A DNA stretch of 63,450 nucleotides from positions 1 to 63,450 of the forward strand of contig NZ_JAQPCG010000013.1 in the NCBI RefSeq assembly GCF_028464145.1. The letters run 5' to 3'. The DNA is from Maribacter sp. PR1 (lineage in GTDB: Bacteria; Bacteroidota; Bacteroidia; Flavobacteriales; Flavobacteriaceae). Shown in pieces: positions 9,284 to 18,393 of the stretch. The translations under genes were made by a program, and so were the position numbers. Each line of letters starts with the position of its first letter. The first letter of the stretch is position 1. Below the pieces are notes generated by a model. The model worked only from the letters and a program-made list of their open reading frames with translations. It did no database searches and had not been told where the DNA came from.

Positions 9284-10861
9284 ATGGCAGGAGTAAAAGC
9301 CGCAGAAGTATCTGCAATTTTAAAGAAACAATTATCAGGATTTGATGCAACCGCTACTTTAGATGAAGTAGGAACTGTATTGCAAGTAGGTGATGGTATT
9401 GCAAGGGTATATGGTCTGGCCAATGCTCAATACGGGGAATTGGTAGAGTTCGATGGCGGTTTGGAAGGAATCGTTTTGAACTTGGAAGAAGATAACGTAG
9501 GTGTAGTACTTTTAGGTCCCTCCAAGGCTGTTGGAGAAGGAGATACTGTAAAAAGAACCCAAAGAATTGCTTCCATTAATGTTGGTGAAGGAATTGTAGG
9601 TCGTGTTGTAGATACATTAGGTAACCCAATCGATGGAAAAGGACCAATTGCTGGGGAAACTTACGAAATGCCCTTGGAGCGTAAAGCACCTGGTGTAATT
9701 TTCAGGGAGCCGGTAACAGAACCATTGCAGTCAGGTATTAAGGCGATAGATGCTATGATTCCTGTGGGTAGAGGACAAAGGGAACTTGTAATTGGTGACC
9801 GACAAACAGGTAAAACAACCGTTTGTATCGACACTATCCTGAATCAAAAAGAATTTTATGATGCAGGTGAACCTGTATATTGTATATATGTTGCGATAGG
9901 GCAGAAAGCTTCTACCGTTGCTGGTATTGCACAGACATTGGAGGATAAAGGGGCCATGGCCTATACCACTATTGTTGCTGCCAATGCATCCGATCCAGCG
10001 CCTATGCAGGTATATGCTCCATTTGCCGGTGCTTCTATCGGTGAATATTTTAGGGATACTGGTCGTCCTGCGTTGATTATATATGACGATTTATCCAAGC
10101 AGGCAGTTGCTTACCGTGAGGTTTCTTTGTTATTAAGAAGACCACCGGGACGTGAAGCTTACCCTGGTGACGTTTTCTATCTACACTCCAGATTATTGGA
10201 GCGTGCCGCAAAAGTGATCAATGATGATGATATCGCCAAAAATATGAACGATTTACCAGAGGTGTTAAAGCCAATGGTTAAGGGTGGTGGATCTTTGACG
10301 GCACTACCAATTATCGAAACTCAGGCGGGTGATGTATCAGCGTATATTCCAACCAACGTAATCTCCATTACAGATGGTCAGATTTTCTTGGAACAGGATT
10401 TATTTAACCAAGGGGTTAGACCTGCGATCAATGTTGGTATATCCGTATCACGTGTTGGAGGTAACGCACAGATTAAATCGATGAAAAAAGTAGCGGGTAC
10501 GCTCAAGTTGGACCAGGCTCAATTCCGTGAATTGGAGGCGTTTGCCAAGTTTGGTTCAGATTTGGATGCAGCTACCCTTAATGTGATCGAAAAAGGACGT
10601 AGAAACGTTGAAATATTGAAACAGGCACAGAACGATCCTTTTACGGTTGAAGATCAAATTGCCATTATTTATGCAGGATCTAAAAACCTATTGCGTAATG
10701 TTCCAGTGGAAAAGGTAAAGGAGTTTGAGAAGGACTATTTGGAGTTTTTGAACGCTAAACATAGAGATGTATTGGACACCCTTAAATCAGGAAAGTTAAC
10801 TGATGAGGTAACGGATACACTAACATCTGTTGCCAAAGACCTTTCCGAAAAGTATAACTAA
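9284..10861 (+). CDS. atpA: F0F1 ATP synthase subunit alpha
   Basis: A 525-residue alpha subunit with the non-catalytic nucleotide site. Walker [10 protein letters not shown] is near residue 170, and the signature [14 protein letters not shown] near 380. The frame stays open upstream to a TTG at 9230, but [13 protein letters not shown] at ATG 9284 is the normal start for this family. The beta and epsilon genes (atpD, atpC) are not in the window, as is usual for Bacteroidota, where they lie elsewhere. Confidence 0.97.
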   Translation: MAGVKAAEVSAILKKQLSGFDATATLDEVGTVLQVGDGIARVYGLANAQYGELVEFDGGLEGIVLNLEEDNVGVVLLGPSKAVGEGDTVKRTQRIASINVGEGIVGRVVDTLGNPIDGKGPIAGETYEMPLERKAPGVIFREPVTEPLQSGIKAIDAMIPVGRGQRELVIGDRQTGKTTVCIDTILNQKEFYDAGEPVYCIYVAIGQKASTVAGIAQTLEDKGAMAYTTIVAANASDPAPMQVYAPFAGASIGEYFRDTGRPALIIYDDLSKQAVAYREVSLLLRRPPGREAYPGDVFYLHSRLLERAAKVINDDDIAKNMNDLPEVLKPMVKGGGSLTALPIIETQAGDVSAYIPTNVISITDGQIFLEQDLFNQGVRPAINVGISVSRVGGNAQIKSMKKVAGTLKLDQAQFRELEAFAKFGSDLDAATLNVIEKGRRNVEILKQAQNDPFTVEDQIAIIYAGSKNLLRNVPVEKVKEFEKDYLEFLNAKHRDVLDTLKSGKLTDEVTDTLTSVAKDLSEKYN

Positions 10862-10926
10862 GGGGATTTAGATAAATAAAGTGAAGGAAATGGCCACCGT
10901 GCCAATTTTCAAAATAGGGAACATAT

Positions 10927-11787
10927 ATGGCTAACTTAAAGGAAATACGGAATAGGATTACATCGGTCTCTTCAACTATGCAGATTACCAGTGCCATGAA
11001 AATGGTATCTGCCGCTAAGTTGAAAAAGGCACAAGATGCTATTACCGCAATGAGGCCGTATGCAGATAAGCTTACTGAGCTTCTACAGAATCTAAGTGCC
11101 AGTTTAGAAGGTGACTCTGGTAGTGTGTATGCAGATAATAGACCGGTTAATAAGGTCTTGGTCGTTGCGATAACATCTAATAGGGGGCTTTGTGGTGCTT
11201 TCAATACTAATATTTTAAAGCAAAGCACAAATCTTATTGAGAATGTTTATGCAGGAAAGCAAGTAGATTTTGTGGCCATAGGTAAAAAAGCAGATGATTA
11301 TTTGGGTAAACGTTACAAGGTAATCGCAAATCACAGCAGTGTTTTTGACGACTTGACTTTTGATAATGTTGCCGAAATCGCAGAGGACTTGATGGATAAG
11401 TTTTCCAATGGAGCATATGACCGTATTGAAATTGTTTATAATAAATTCAAAAATGCGGCCACACAGATTGTAATGACTGAACAGTTTTTACCGATTAACC
11501 CTGCCCAAGAGGGGGAAACCGGCAACGCCGATTACATGTTTGAGCCTTCCAAAGCAGAAATCGTTGAACAATTGATCCCAAAATCTTTAAAAACGCAACT
11601 TTACAAGGGTATAAGGGATTCCTTTGCCAGTGAGCACGGTGCTCGTATGACAGCTATGCATAAAGCGACCGATAATGCTACTGAGTTAAGAGATCAGTTG
11701 AAGCTTACCTATAATAAAGCGCGGCAGGCTGCAATTACCAATGAAATTTTGGAAATTGTTGGTGGTGCGGAAGCACTGAACAATTAG
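10927..11787 (+). CDS. atpG: F0F1 ATP synthase subunit gamma
   Basis: A 286-residue central shaft. The N-terminal helix MANLKEIRNRITSV and C-terminal helix (ARQAAITNEILEIVGGAEALNN) form the rotating coiled coil; RGLCGAFNTNI near residue 85 is the conserved central motif. The reading frame ends at TAG 11785-11787. Immediately after it, the last eight codons and 21 further bases are repeated in tandem, and a final differently coded copy of the same eight residues ends in TAA at 11929-11931. The protein is therefore unchanged although its 3' end has been rearranged. A terminator follows at 11956. Confidence 0.95.
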   Translation: MANLKEIRNRITSVSSTMQITSAMKMVSAAKLKKAQDAITAMRPYADKLTELLQNLSASLEGDSGSVYADNRPVNKVLVVAITSNRGLCGAFNTNILKQSTNLIENVYAGKQVDFVAIGKKADDYLGKRYKVIANHSSVFDDLTFDNVAEIAEDLMDKFSNGAYDRIEIVYNKFKNAATQIVMTEQFLPINPAQEGETGNADYMFEPSKAEIVEQLIPKSLKTQLYKGIRDSFASEHGARMTAMHKATDNATELRDQLKLTYNKARQAAITNEILEIVGGAEALNN

Positions 11788-11931
11788 GCGCAGGCCAAAT
11801 GTTCAAAAGGTGGTGCGGAAGCACTGAACAATTAGGCGCAGGCCAAATGTTCAAAAGGTGGTGCGGAAGCACTGAACAATTAGGCGCAGGCCAAATGTTC
11901 AAAAGGTGGAGCCGAGGCTTTAAATAACTAA
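11761..11931 (+). repeat. Three exact 48-bp tandem repeats plus a recoded partial copy at the atpG 3' end
   Basis: Units at 11761-11808, 11809-11856 and 11857-11904 are identical base for base. Each holds eight codons for GGAEALNN, a TAG stop, and 21 more bases. A fourth partial copy at 11905-11931 encodes the same GGAEALNN and ends in TAA, but seven of its eight codons are different synonyms (for example TTA instead of CTG for Leu). The period is a multiple of three, so all copies are in the atpG frame; the 21-base spacer would read AQAKCSK on stop-codon read-through. The fourth copy is probably the ancestral gene end and the 48-bp unit an insertion that was then amplified (inference). Confidence 0.95.
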
Positions 11932-11955
11932 GTTTTAAAAAATAATTTATTTTCC

Positions 11956-11988
11956 AAACCCTTGCTAACGTAGGGGTTTTATTTTTTT
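11956..11988 (+). terminator. Rho-independent terminator of the ATP synthase operon
   Basis: AAACCC (11956-11961) pairs with GGGTTT across an 11-13 base loop, followed by TTATTTTTTT to about 11988. It lies 25 bases after the last TAA of the repeat region. Confidence 0.75.
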
Positions 11989-12028
11989 ATTTCCGTATTC
12001 CAGTTTTTATCCGACTTTTGTCGCCAAT

Positions 12029-13285
12029 ATGAAATCAAAAAAAACAGCCTTACTCTTCATTTTTGTCACAATACTTGTAGATGTCATTGGTATAGGCATC
12101 ATTCTACCAATTATTCCGGACTTGATTATGGAGTTAACGGGAGAGGGAACGGCAATGGCTGTTATTTATGGTATGTGGCTGACTACGGCATTTGCCGGGA
12201 TGCAATTCTTGTTTTCTCCTGTGCTCGGGGAGATTTCAGATAAGTTTGGAAGGCGCCCTATTTTATTGTTAGCGCTACTGGGACTGAGTATAGACTATTT
12301 GATACACGCGTGGGCTCCCTCTATTACTTGGTTATTCTTGGGTAGATTTTTAGCGGGTATTACAGGTGCAAGTTTTACTGTGGCCTCCGCATATATTGCG
12401 GATGTTAGTACCAAGGAGAACAAGGCAAAGAATTTTGGTTTAATAGGTGCAGCCTTTGGTTTAGGCTTCATTATTGGCCCCGGTGTTGGTGGTTTCTTTG
12501 GTGAAATTGATATTCGGTTGCCTTTTTATATCGCAGCCGGATTAACCTTTTCTAATTTTCTCTTTGGTTTGTTTTTTGTCCCAGAGTCACTAACACCTGA
12601 AAACCGACGAGAAATAAACATCTCCAAAATGATTCCTGGTGTATCTTTATTCGCATTACGAAATTATAAAGGGGTACTGCTGCTAATTTTCGCCTTCTTT
12701 TTGGCCAACTTGGCCGGCCAGGCATTGCCTTCTACTTGGTCTTATTATGGTATTGAGCGATATAATTGGAGTCCTAAAGAGATTGGTGTTTCACTCATGG
12801 TGGTAGGTCTATTGGTTGCCATTGTACAAGGGGTCTTGGTGGGCGTTTTGGTTAAAAAATTTGGTAAACGTATGGTTGTGAGTGTTGGGTTTTTACTTTG
12901 GACCGTGGGAATGTTCTTTTTCTCCCTAGCCACTGAACCCTGGATGCTATATGCTTTTTTAATTCCGTATGCTTTGGGTGGAGTGGCTGGCCCCACCGTA
13001 CAGAGTATTATTTCCAACCAAGTTTCGGAAAAGGAACAGGGTAATCTTCAAGGTTCTATCACCGGTCTTGTAAGTATTACCGCTATTTTAGGACAACTTA
13101 TTTTCTCTCCGGTTTTTTACTTTTTTATACGTCCCGGAGGAGCTATATACTATCCTGGAGCGCCCTACACACTTGCCGCAATTTTTCTATTCATTGCGTT
13201 TATTATGGCCTTTTTAGCTATGAAACGTATGCAACTTGAAGATGAAATGAAAATGGAGATTAAACCAAACCACTCCAGTTCCTAG
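12029..13285 (+). CDS. MFS efflux transporter of the TCR/Tet type
   Basis: A 418-residue, 12-helix major facilitator. The N-terminal helix carries [16 protein letters not shown], typical of tetracycline/multidrug antiporters; the loop 2-3 motif A is [11 protein letters not shown]; the antiporter motif C region is [16 protein letters not shown] in helix 5. This is the layout of TetA-like proton antiporters, but most chromosomal flavobacterial members are not shown to give resistance, so the substrate is open. It starts 40 bases after the atp terminator and is followed by a separate flippase gene 68 bases on. Confidence 0.88.
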   Translation: MKSKKTALLFIFVTILVDVIGIGIILPIIPDLIMELTGEGTAMAVIYGMWLTTAFAGMQFLFSPVLGEISDKFGRRPILLLALLGLSIDYLIHAWAPSITWLFLGRFLAGITGASFTVASAYIADVSTKENKAKNFGLIGAAFGLGFIIGPGVGGFFGEIDIRLPFYIAAGLTFSNFLFGLFFVPESLTPENRREINISKMIPGVSLFALRNYKGVLLLIFAFFLANLAGQALPSTWSYYGIERYNWSPKEIGVSLMVVGLLVAIVQGVLVGVLVKKFGKRMVVSVGFLLWTVGMFFFSLATEPWMLYAFLIPYALGGVAGPTVQSIISNQVSEKEQGNLQGSITGLVSITAILGQLIFSPVFYFFIRPGGAIYYPGAPYTLAAIFLFIAFIMAFLAMKRMQLEDEMKMEIKPNHSSS

Positions 13286-13353
13286 AAATCGGAGAAAACC
13301 AACTTTTTTTAACGAGGGTAAATAGGTACATTTAACACTTCAATCTAAGGTGT

Positions 13354-14811
13354 TTGAATCCACTCAAAAAACTTTTTAAACAAACAGCGATATATGGCTT
13401 GGCAACCGTCCTCCCCCGGATGTTATCGTTCTTGTTGGTGCCCATATATACTTCGGTAATGCCTCCTGGCACCTACGGTGAGGTTACCCTTATTTTTACA
13501 TGGTTTGCTATTTTCAATATTTTCCTGGCCTACGGCATGGAAACTGCTTTTTTTCGATTTTATAAGGATTCTGAAAACAAGAAAAAGGTAGTTTCAACCG
13601 CTCTTATCTCCTTGGGTGTCTCGTCGTTTATTTTCTTAATACTGGGTCTATTGTTCAAAACAACGATTGCTACCGGGCTGAATATTGAGCTCAGGTTCAT
13701 GAACTATGTACTTTGTATTTTGGTGTTGGATGCACTTGTAATCATTCCCTTTGCTTGGTTACGTGCTAATGAGAAACCCATTAGGTACGCTATTGTAAAA
13801 ACTCTGAATGTAGCCTTGAATTTAGGATTTAACTTATTTTTTCTGATACTCTTACCGAATTTAGCTACTGGAGAAAATACAGGGTTTTTTGGAAAACTCT
13901 ATGTGCCAAATTTTGAAATATCCTATATTCTAATATCTAATTTAATTGCCAGTAGCGTTACACTTTTATTAATGCTTAGGGTGTATCTAGGAAGGGCTTA
14001 TGTTTTTGATAGCGATTTATGGAAACGTATGATTACCTATGCAATGCCAATTATGGTTGCAGGAATCGCATTTACCATCAACGAGGTTTTTGATAAGTAT
14101 TTGTTATCCGAATTGCTACCTCCCGATATTGCCAAAAGTGAAATGGGTAAATATGCGGCATGTTATAAGTTGGCTTTGTTCATGACCTTGTTCGCCACTG
14201 CCTTTCGTATGGGGATTGAACCTTTTTTCTTTAGCCACTCCGATACTAAAAACCCGCAAAAGGCCTATGCTCAAATTACCAACTACTTCGTAGTTCTAGG
14301 GAGCATTATTCTTTTAGCAGTAGTAGTTTTTGCCGATATATTAAAGCAATGGTTTGTATTGAATAGTTCCTATTGGGATGCGATGTCCGTTGTGCCCATA
14401 ATTGTATTGGCAAGCTTTTTTCTTGGTATATACCACAATCTATCGGTTTGGTACAAAGTAACGGACAGGACCAAGTTTGGGGCCTATATCTCTTTAATTG
14501 GGGCCGTACTAACGATTGTAATAAATGTGGCACTTATTCAATACTTTAGCTACGTAGCATCTGCCATTGCCACTTTGGTCGCCTACGGTACTATGATGCT
14601 ACTTTCGTTTTATTTTGGACGTATGTATTACCCCATACCCTATAATTTTAGAAAAATTATATTTTACTTAGGAATTTCTATTCTGTTTTCAATCATTTCC
14701 TTCTATATCTTTGATAGAAATTTATATGTGGGTATTCCCCTATTGTTGATTTTCCTAGGCCTTGTTTACAAATTGGAAATTGATAATTTAAAAAAGGTAT
14801 TTGTCAAGTAA
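13354..14811 (+). CDS. Polysaccharide/oligosaccharide flippase (Wzx/MOP superfamily)
   Basis: A 485-residue integral membrane protein with about 14 helices. The N-terminus KKLFKQTAIYGLATVLPRMLSFLLVP is characteristic of MOP-superfamily polysaccharide exporters, which flip undecaprenyl-linked sugars across the inner membrane. The frame begins with TTG 13354; no in-frame ATG lies ahead of the first helix, so an unusual start codon is likely. A near-consensus -7 box TACATTTA is about 20 bases upstream. dut follows 30 bases later. No glycosyltransferase cluster is nearby, so it may serve a general envelope lipid-linked substrate. Confidence 0.85.
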   Translation: MNPLKKLFKQTAIYGLATVLPRMLSFLLVPIYTSVMPPGTYGEVTLIFTWFAIFNIFLAYGMETAFFRFYKDSENKKKVVSTALISLGVSSFIFLILGLLFKTTIATGLNIELRFMNYVLCILVLDALVIIPFAWLRANEKPIRYAIVKTLNVALNLGFNLFFLILLPNLATGENTGFFGKLYVPNFEISYILISNLIASSVTLLLMLRVYLGRAYVFDSDLWKRMITYAMPIMVAGIAFTINEVFDKYLLSELLPPDIAKSEMGKYAACYKLALFMTLFATAFRMGIEPFFFSHSDTKNPQKAYAQITNYFVVLGSIILLAVVVFADILKQWFVLNSSYWDAMSVVPIIVLASFFLGIYHNLSVWYKVTDRTKFGAYISLIGAVLTIVINVALIQYFSYVASAIATLVAYGTMMLLSFYFGRMYYPIPYNFRKIIFYLGISILFSIISFYIFDRNLYVGIPLLLIFLGLVYKLEIDNLKKVFVK

Positions 14812-14841
14812 CGAAAAACTTGATTTTAAACAACCGACATT

Positions 14842-15276
14842 ATGAAAATTAGGATAATAAATAAATCGGAGCATAAACTTCCACATTACGAAACGGATGC
14901 ATCCGCAGGAATGGATTTACGAGCAAATTTAACGACGCCTGTTACCCTAAAACCTTTGGAGCGGGCCATAATTAAAACAGGTCTCTTTATGGAGCTCCCC
15001 ATTGGCTTTGAGGCTCAAGTACGACCAAGAAGTGGACTAGCTGCTAAAAAGGGCATTACGGTATTAAACGCACCTGGTACGATAGATGCTGATTATAGAG
15101 GTGAGGTTGGTGTTATACTGGTAAACTTGTCTAATGAGAATTTCACCATTGAAAATGGTGAGCGTATCGCACAAATGGTCATCGCAAAACATGAACGCGC
15201 CGAGTGGGAAGCCGTTGAAGTGCTATCTGAAACCCTGAGGGGAGCGGGTGGTTTTGGAAGTACCGGGGTAAAATAA
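14842..15276 (+). CDS. dut: dUTP diphosphatase
   Basis: A 144-residue trimeric dUTPase that converts dUTP to dUMP and pyrophosphate, keeping uracil out of DNA and supplying dTMP synthesis. The five family motifs are visible: AGMDLRA (1), RPRSGLA (2), [13 protein letters not shown] (3, with the catalytic Asp), NGERIAQMV (4), and [10 protein letters not shown] (5). Length is normal. The next gene starts 4 bases after the stop, so dut heads a tight operon with three envelope genes. Confidence 0.97.
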   Translation: MKIRIINKSEHKLPHYETDASAGMDLRANLTTPVTLKPLERAIIKTGLFMELPIGFEAQVRPRSGLAAKKGITVLNAPGTIDADYRGEVGVILVNLSNENFTIENGERIAQMVIAKHERAEWEAVEVLSETLRGAGGFGSTGVK

Positions 15277-15280
15277 ATCT

Positions 15281-16225
15281 ATGAAAATAACAATCCCATT
15301 AATGATACTTTGTATAGGAGCAATTTTTGCACCTGGGATTGTTTTTGGACAAGCTGAAGATCCAATTGTTATAGAGGAAAGTGCCGAAGTCTCTCTAGAG
15401 GATTATACCGATGAATTTCAGGAAAGCTTCTTCGAAGGCCTAAAGCAAAAAGGAATTCAAAACTATGATAAGGCCATCAATGCGTTTTTAAAGTGTAAAG
15501 AAATGGAGCCAGAGAAGGATGTTATTTCCTTTGAACTAGCCAAAGCCTATTTATCGGACAAACAATTCATCAATGCGCAGCAATATGCAGAGGAGGCAAT
15601 AACCAAAAATCCTTCCAACTACTGGTACGCGCATACCTTAGCAGAAATAATCAAGGCCCAAAACTCATCTATAGCCATGGTCAAGCATCAAGTTCCTTGG
15701 GAAAATGAGGAGTTTAAATCCAATTTGGCCCAAGTTTACTATAAAATGTCCGAATATGAGCAGGCAAAATCAGTATTGAAAGAGCTGAAAAAAACAAGAA
15801 ATACGGTATACCTTGCTTCAAAAGTTAACGATTCCATCGCCAAGGAAGCGGCCGAAAACTCAAATAAGAGTCTAGCTGCTGAAGACAAAGGGAATGAGGC
15901 CATAAAAGATGTATTGGGTTTTGAGCAAAAGATTGATGGATTAATGAAAGGAAATGCAGCTCCTGAAGTGTTGTTGCAAGTAACTGAGGAGGCCACGGAG
16001 CGCTATCCTTTGCAGCCATTTTTTTATTATGCCCATGGATATGCCTTGAACGGGAGTAATCAAAGTAAAAGAGCCATAGAGGCTTTAGAAGCAGCTTTGG
16101 ACTATTTAATTAACGATGTCTCTCTGGAAAATAGAATATATAAGGAAATGGCCAAAGCCTATAACGCTCTGGGCGATAGTGAAAAAGCAACCGAATATCA
16201 AAACAAGGTTAAACCTGGATTTTAA
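15281..16225 (+). CDS. Exported TPR protein
   Basis: A 314-residue protein with a signal peptide ending near VFGQAED and then tetratricopeptide repeats: a first pair near residues 50-120 and another near 245-305 (PFFYYAHGYALNGSNQ, AYNALGDSEKATEYQNK), separated by a charged helical linker. It probably works in the periplasm as a scaffold. Its gene ends in the overlap TAATG with the DUF4292 lipoprotein gene, and the group dut-TPR-DUF4292-EnvC-like is a familiar flavobacterial order, which suggests a shared envelope role. Confidence 0.8.
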   Translation: MKITIPLMILCIGAIFAPGIVFGQAEDPIVIEESAEVSLEDYTDEFQESFFEGLKQKGIQNYDKAINAFLKCKEMEPEKDVISFELAKAYLSDKQFINAQQYAEEAITKNPSNYWYAHTLAEIIKAQNSSIAMVKHQVPWENEEFKSNLAQVYYKMSEYEQAKSVLKELKKTRNTVYLASKVNDSIAKEAAENSNKSLAAEDKGNEAIKDVLGFEQKIDGLMKGNAAPEVLLQVTEEATERYPLQPFFYYAHGYALNGSNQSKRAIEALEAALDYLINDVSLENRIYKEMAKAYNALGDSEKATEYQNKVKPGF

Positions 16226-17013
16226 TGATGAAAAATAATTTAAATCGATATAGTAAATACATATTCTATTGCACCCTCGTCCTAATCGTATTTTCCTGTA
16301 AGAGTGCCAAAGTGATTTCGGATGGGTCCATAGACAATAAGCTTTCCGCTAGATCTGTGGTAAAAGCGCATTATCAAAATAGGCTCGATTTTAAGACCAT
16401 TACGGGTAAGGTAAAAATTGAATACTCCGATGGCGAGGATGACCAAAGTGTTTCGGTAAGTCTTCGTATGGAAAAGGACAAAGGTATTTGGATGAGCGCC
16501 CCTCTAGGCATAGTCAAGGCTTATATTACCCCAAGTAGAGTATCTTTTTACAACAAGTTGGACAATGAATATTTTGATGGGGATTTCTCTTATTTAAGCA
16601 AATTACTCGGTACAGAGGTCGACTATGCCATTCTTCAAAATATATTGCTTGGCCAGGCAATTTTCGATTTACGGGACAACAAATACAATCTTTCCATTGC
16701 CGACGAAACGTATAGATTAACGCCCAGAACGGCCGGTGTTTTGTTTAAGACTTTGTTTCAAATAGAGCCGAAAAATTTTAAAATGGCCTCACAAACACTT
16801 TCGCAGCCCTTAAAAAAAAGACTGTTGGAGATTAATTATCAAAATTACCAAAGTGTAGGGAATGAGGCGATTCCTAATGAAATATCGATTTTGGCCGTCG
16901 AGGAAAATACAGAAAATAGAATTTCCTTGGAATATAGAGGTATGGAACTGAATCGACAAGTGAACTTTCCATATAAAATACCGAAAGGTTTTAAAGAAAT
17001 AGTTTTGGAATAA
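16225..17013 (+). CDS. DUF4292 outer-membrane-type lipoprotein
   Basis: A 262-residue lipoprotein: signal peptide ending VFSCKSAK, acylated Cys near residue 25, then a beta-rich domain with KTITGKVKIEYSDGED and an N-terminal pattern like LolB/DUF4292 proteins. DUF4292 proteins are widespread in Bacteroidota and resemble the lipoprotein-binding LolA/LolB fold; a role in lipoprotein trafficking is inference. Its start overlaps the TPR gene by one base, and the EnvC-like gene begins one base after its stop, so the three are translationally coupled. Confidence 0.82.
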   Translation: MMKNNLNRYSKYIFYCTLVLIVFSCKSAKVISDGSIDNKLSARSVVKAHYQNRLDFKTITGKVKIEYSDGEDDQSVSVSLRMEKDKGIWMSAPLGIVKAYITPSRVSFYNKLDNEYFDGDFSYLSKLLGTEVDYAILQNILLGQAIFDLRDNKYNLSIADETYRLTPRTAGVLFKTLFQIEPKNFKMASQTLSQPLKKRLLEINYQNYQSVGNEAIPNEISILAVEENTENRISLEYRGMELNRQVNFPYKIPKGFKEIVLE

Positions 17014-17014
17014 G

Positions 17015-18244
17015 GTGGCGCCAATAAGACAACATAAACTATTAATGATTTTTCTGCTGATATTCAGCGGTCTACAATTAGTTGGGCAGACTAGTGAGCA
17101 AAAGGCGTTGGAAGAAAAGCGAGAACAGCTTCAAACCGAAATACGAGAAATTAATCGCTTGTTGCTTTCCGAAAAAAAGGAAAAGGGTACCGTCCTAGAT
17201 CAAATGGAGGCTTTGGACAAAAAAATAACCGTCCGTCAGCAATTGATAAGGGTGACCAACCAACAAGCCAATCTCCTGAACAGACAAATTAATACGAATA
17301 TTCGAAACATCAGTAAACTCAAGGGAGAGCTTAAAGAAATAAAGGAGGAGTATGCAAGAATGATTCAAAAATCCTACCAAAACAAATCCAAACAGAATCG
17401 ATTAATGTTTCTGTTATCTTCAGAAAGCTTCTATCAGGCCTTCAAAAGACTGCAGTATATGAAGCAATATACCGATTATAGAAAGGAACAAGGAGAACAG
17501 ATTCTAGCCAAAACGGATGAGCTTACACGTTTGAATATGGACTTGAACGAAGAAAGAAAGGTAAAGGAGGTTTTGTTGGCCCAAAACACTAAAGCAAAAA
17601 ATCAATTATTTTCAGAAATACAAGAGCAAAAGGCGCTGTTGGGAACCATTCGAAAAAATGAAAGCAAATATGCCAGTGCTATAGAAGCAAAAAAGAGGGA
17701 AGCCCGTAAAATTGATCAACAAATCGAGAAATTAATCCGCTCTGCTATTGCCGCCTCGAATAAGGAGGCTGGAAAGAGCACCAGCAGCTCTAGTAAGTTC
17801 GTTTTGACCCCTGAGGCGACCATTGTTGCCAATAATTTTTCCGCAAACAAGGGGAAATTGATTTGGCCTGTGGAAAAAGGAATTAAAAGCCAAGGATTTG
17901 GTATTTATAACGATGCGGTATATCCGGGAATTAAACATCAAAGTAACGGTGTTATCATTGCCACGGACCCCGGTTCAAAGGCCCGTGCAATTTTTGAAGG
18001 AGAGGTTATAGCCATCCTTGCGGTACCGGGAGGGAACAAAGGTGTTCAGATTAAGCATGGAAATTTTATAAGTACTTATTATAACTTGTCCGAACTGAAT
18101 GTTAAAAAAGGGGACAGAGTTAACATAAAGGATGAACTAGGTACTATTTATACCAATCGGTCTAATGGTCAGACACGCTTAAAATTCTATCTCTATCAGG
18201 ATACGGCAAGGTTGAATCCCGAAGATTGGGTTTATCGACTTTAA
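17015..18244 (+). CDS. EnvC-like murein hydrolase activator (degenerate LytM/M23 domain)
   Basis: A 409-residue exported protein: signal peptide (to about 25, GLQLVGQTSE), a long coiled coil (30-240, EKREQLQTEIREINRL and on), then a LytM domain (about 285-405). The zinc ligands of active M23 peptidases are not intact: the first motif reads KHQSNGV and lacks the Asp, and the HxH motif is replaced by LKFYLY. That is the EnvC pattern, in which the domain activates a separate amidase during cell division rather than cutting peptidoglycan itself. The frame starts at GTG 17015, the only start before the signal peptide. Last gene of the dut operon. Confidence 0.87.
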   Translation: MAPIRQHKLLMIFLLIFSGLQLVGQTSEQKALEEKREQLQTEIREINRLLLSEKKEKGTVLDQMEALDKKITVRQQLIRVTNQQANLLNRQINTNIRNISKLKGELKEIKEEYARMIQKSYQNKSKQNRLMFLLSSESFYQAFKRLQYMKQYTDYRKEQGEQILAKTDELTRLNMDLNEERKVKEVLLAQNTKAKNQLFSEIQEQKALLGTIRKNESKYASAIEAKKREARKIDQQIEKLIRSAIAASNKEAGKSTSSSSKFVLTPEATIVANNFSANKGKLIWPVEKGIKSQGFGIYNDAVYPGIKHQSNGVIIATDPGSKARAIFEGEVIAILAVPGGNKGVQIKHGNFISTYYNLSELNVKKGDRVNIKDELGTIYTNRSNGQTRLKFYLYQDTARLNPEDWVYRL

Positions 18245-18393
18245 GCCAAAAAATTGATTTGAATTTGTTTAAATAGATTCGCCATTTAAACATAAACTAT
18301 CTCCACCGCGTAATTGTTCTATTTTTTGAAATCACTTATGGTGACACTTCATATTCTACTATTATTCCATTAATTTTAGAAAAAGTCAAAAAA

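Noticed and set aside
11761..11904. CRISPR array
   Set aside because: The three 48-bp units are contiguous without variable spacers and lie in the atpG frame, so they are a tandem repeat and not a CRISPR.
12029..13285. Acquired tetracycline resistance gene
   Set aside because: Family resemblance only; no mobile context and chromosomal relatives are common, so resistance should not be claimed.
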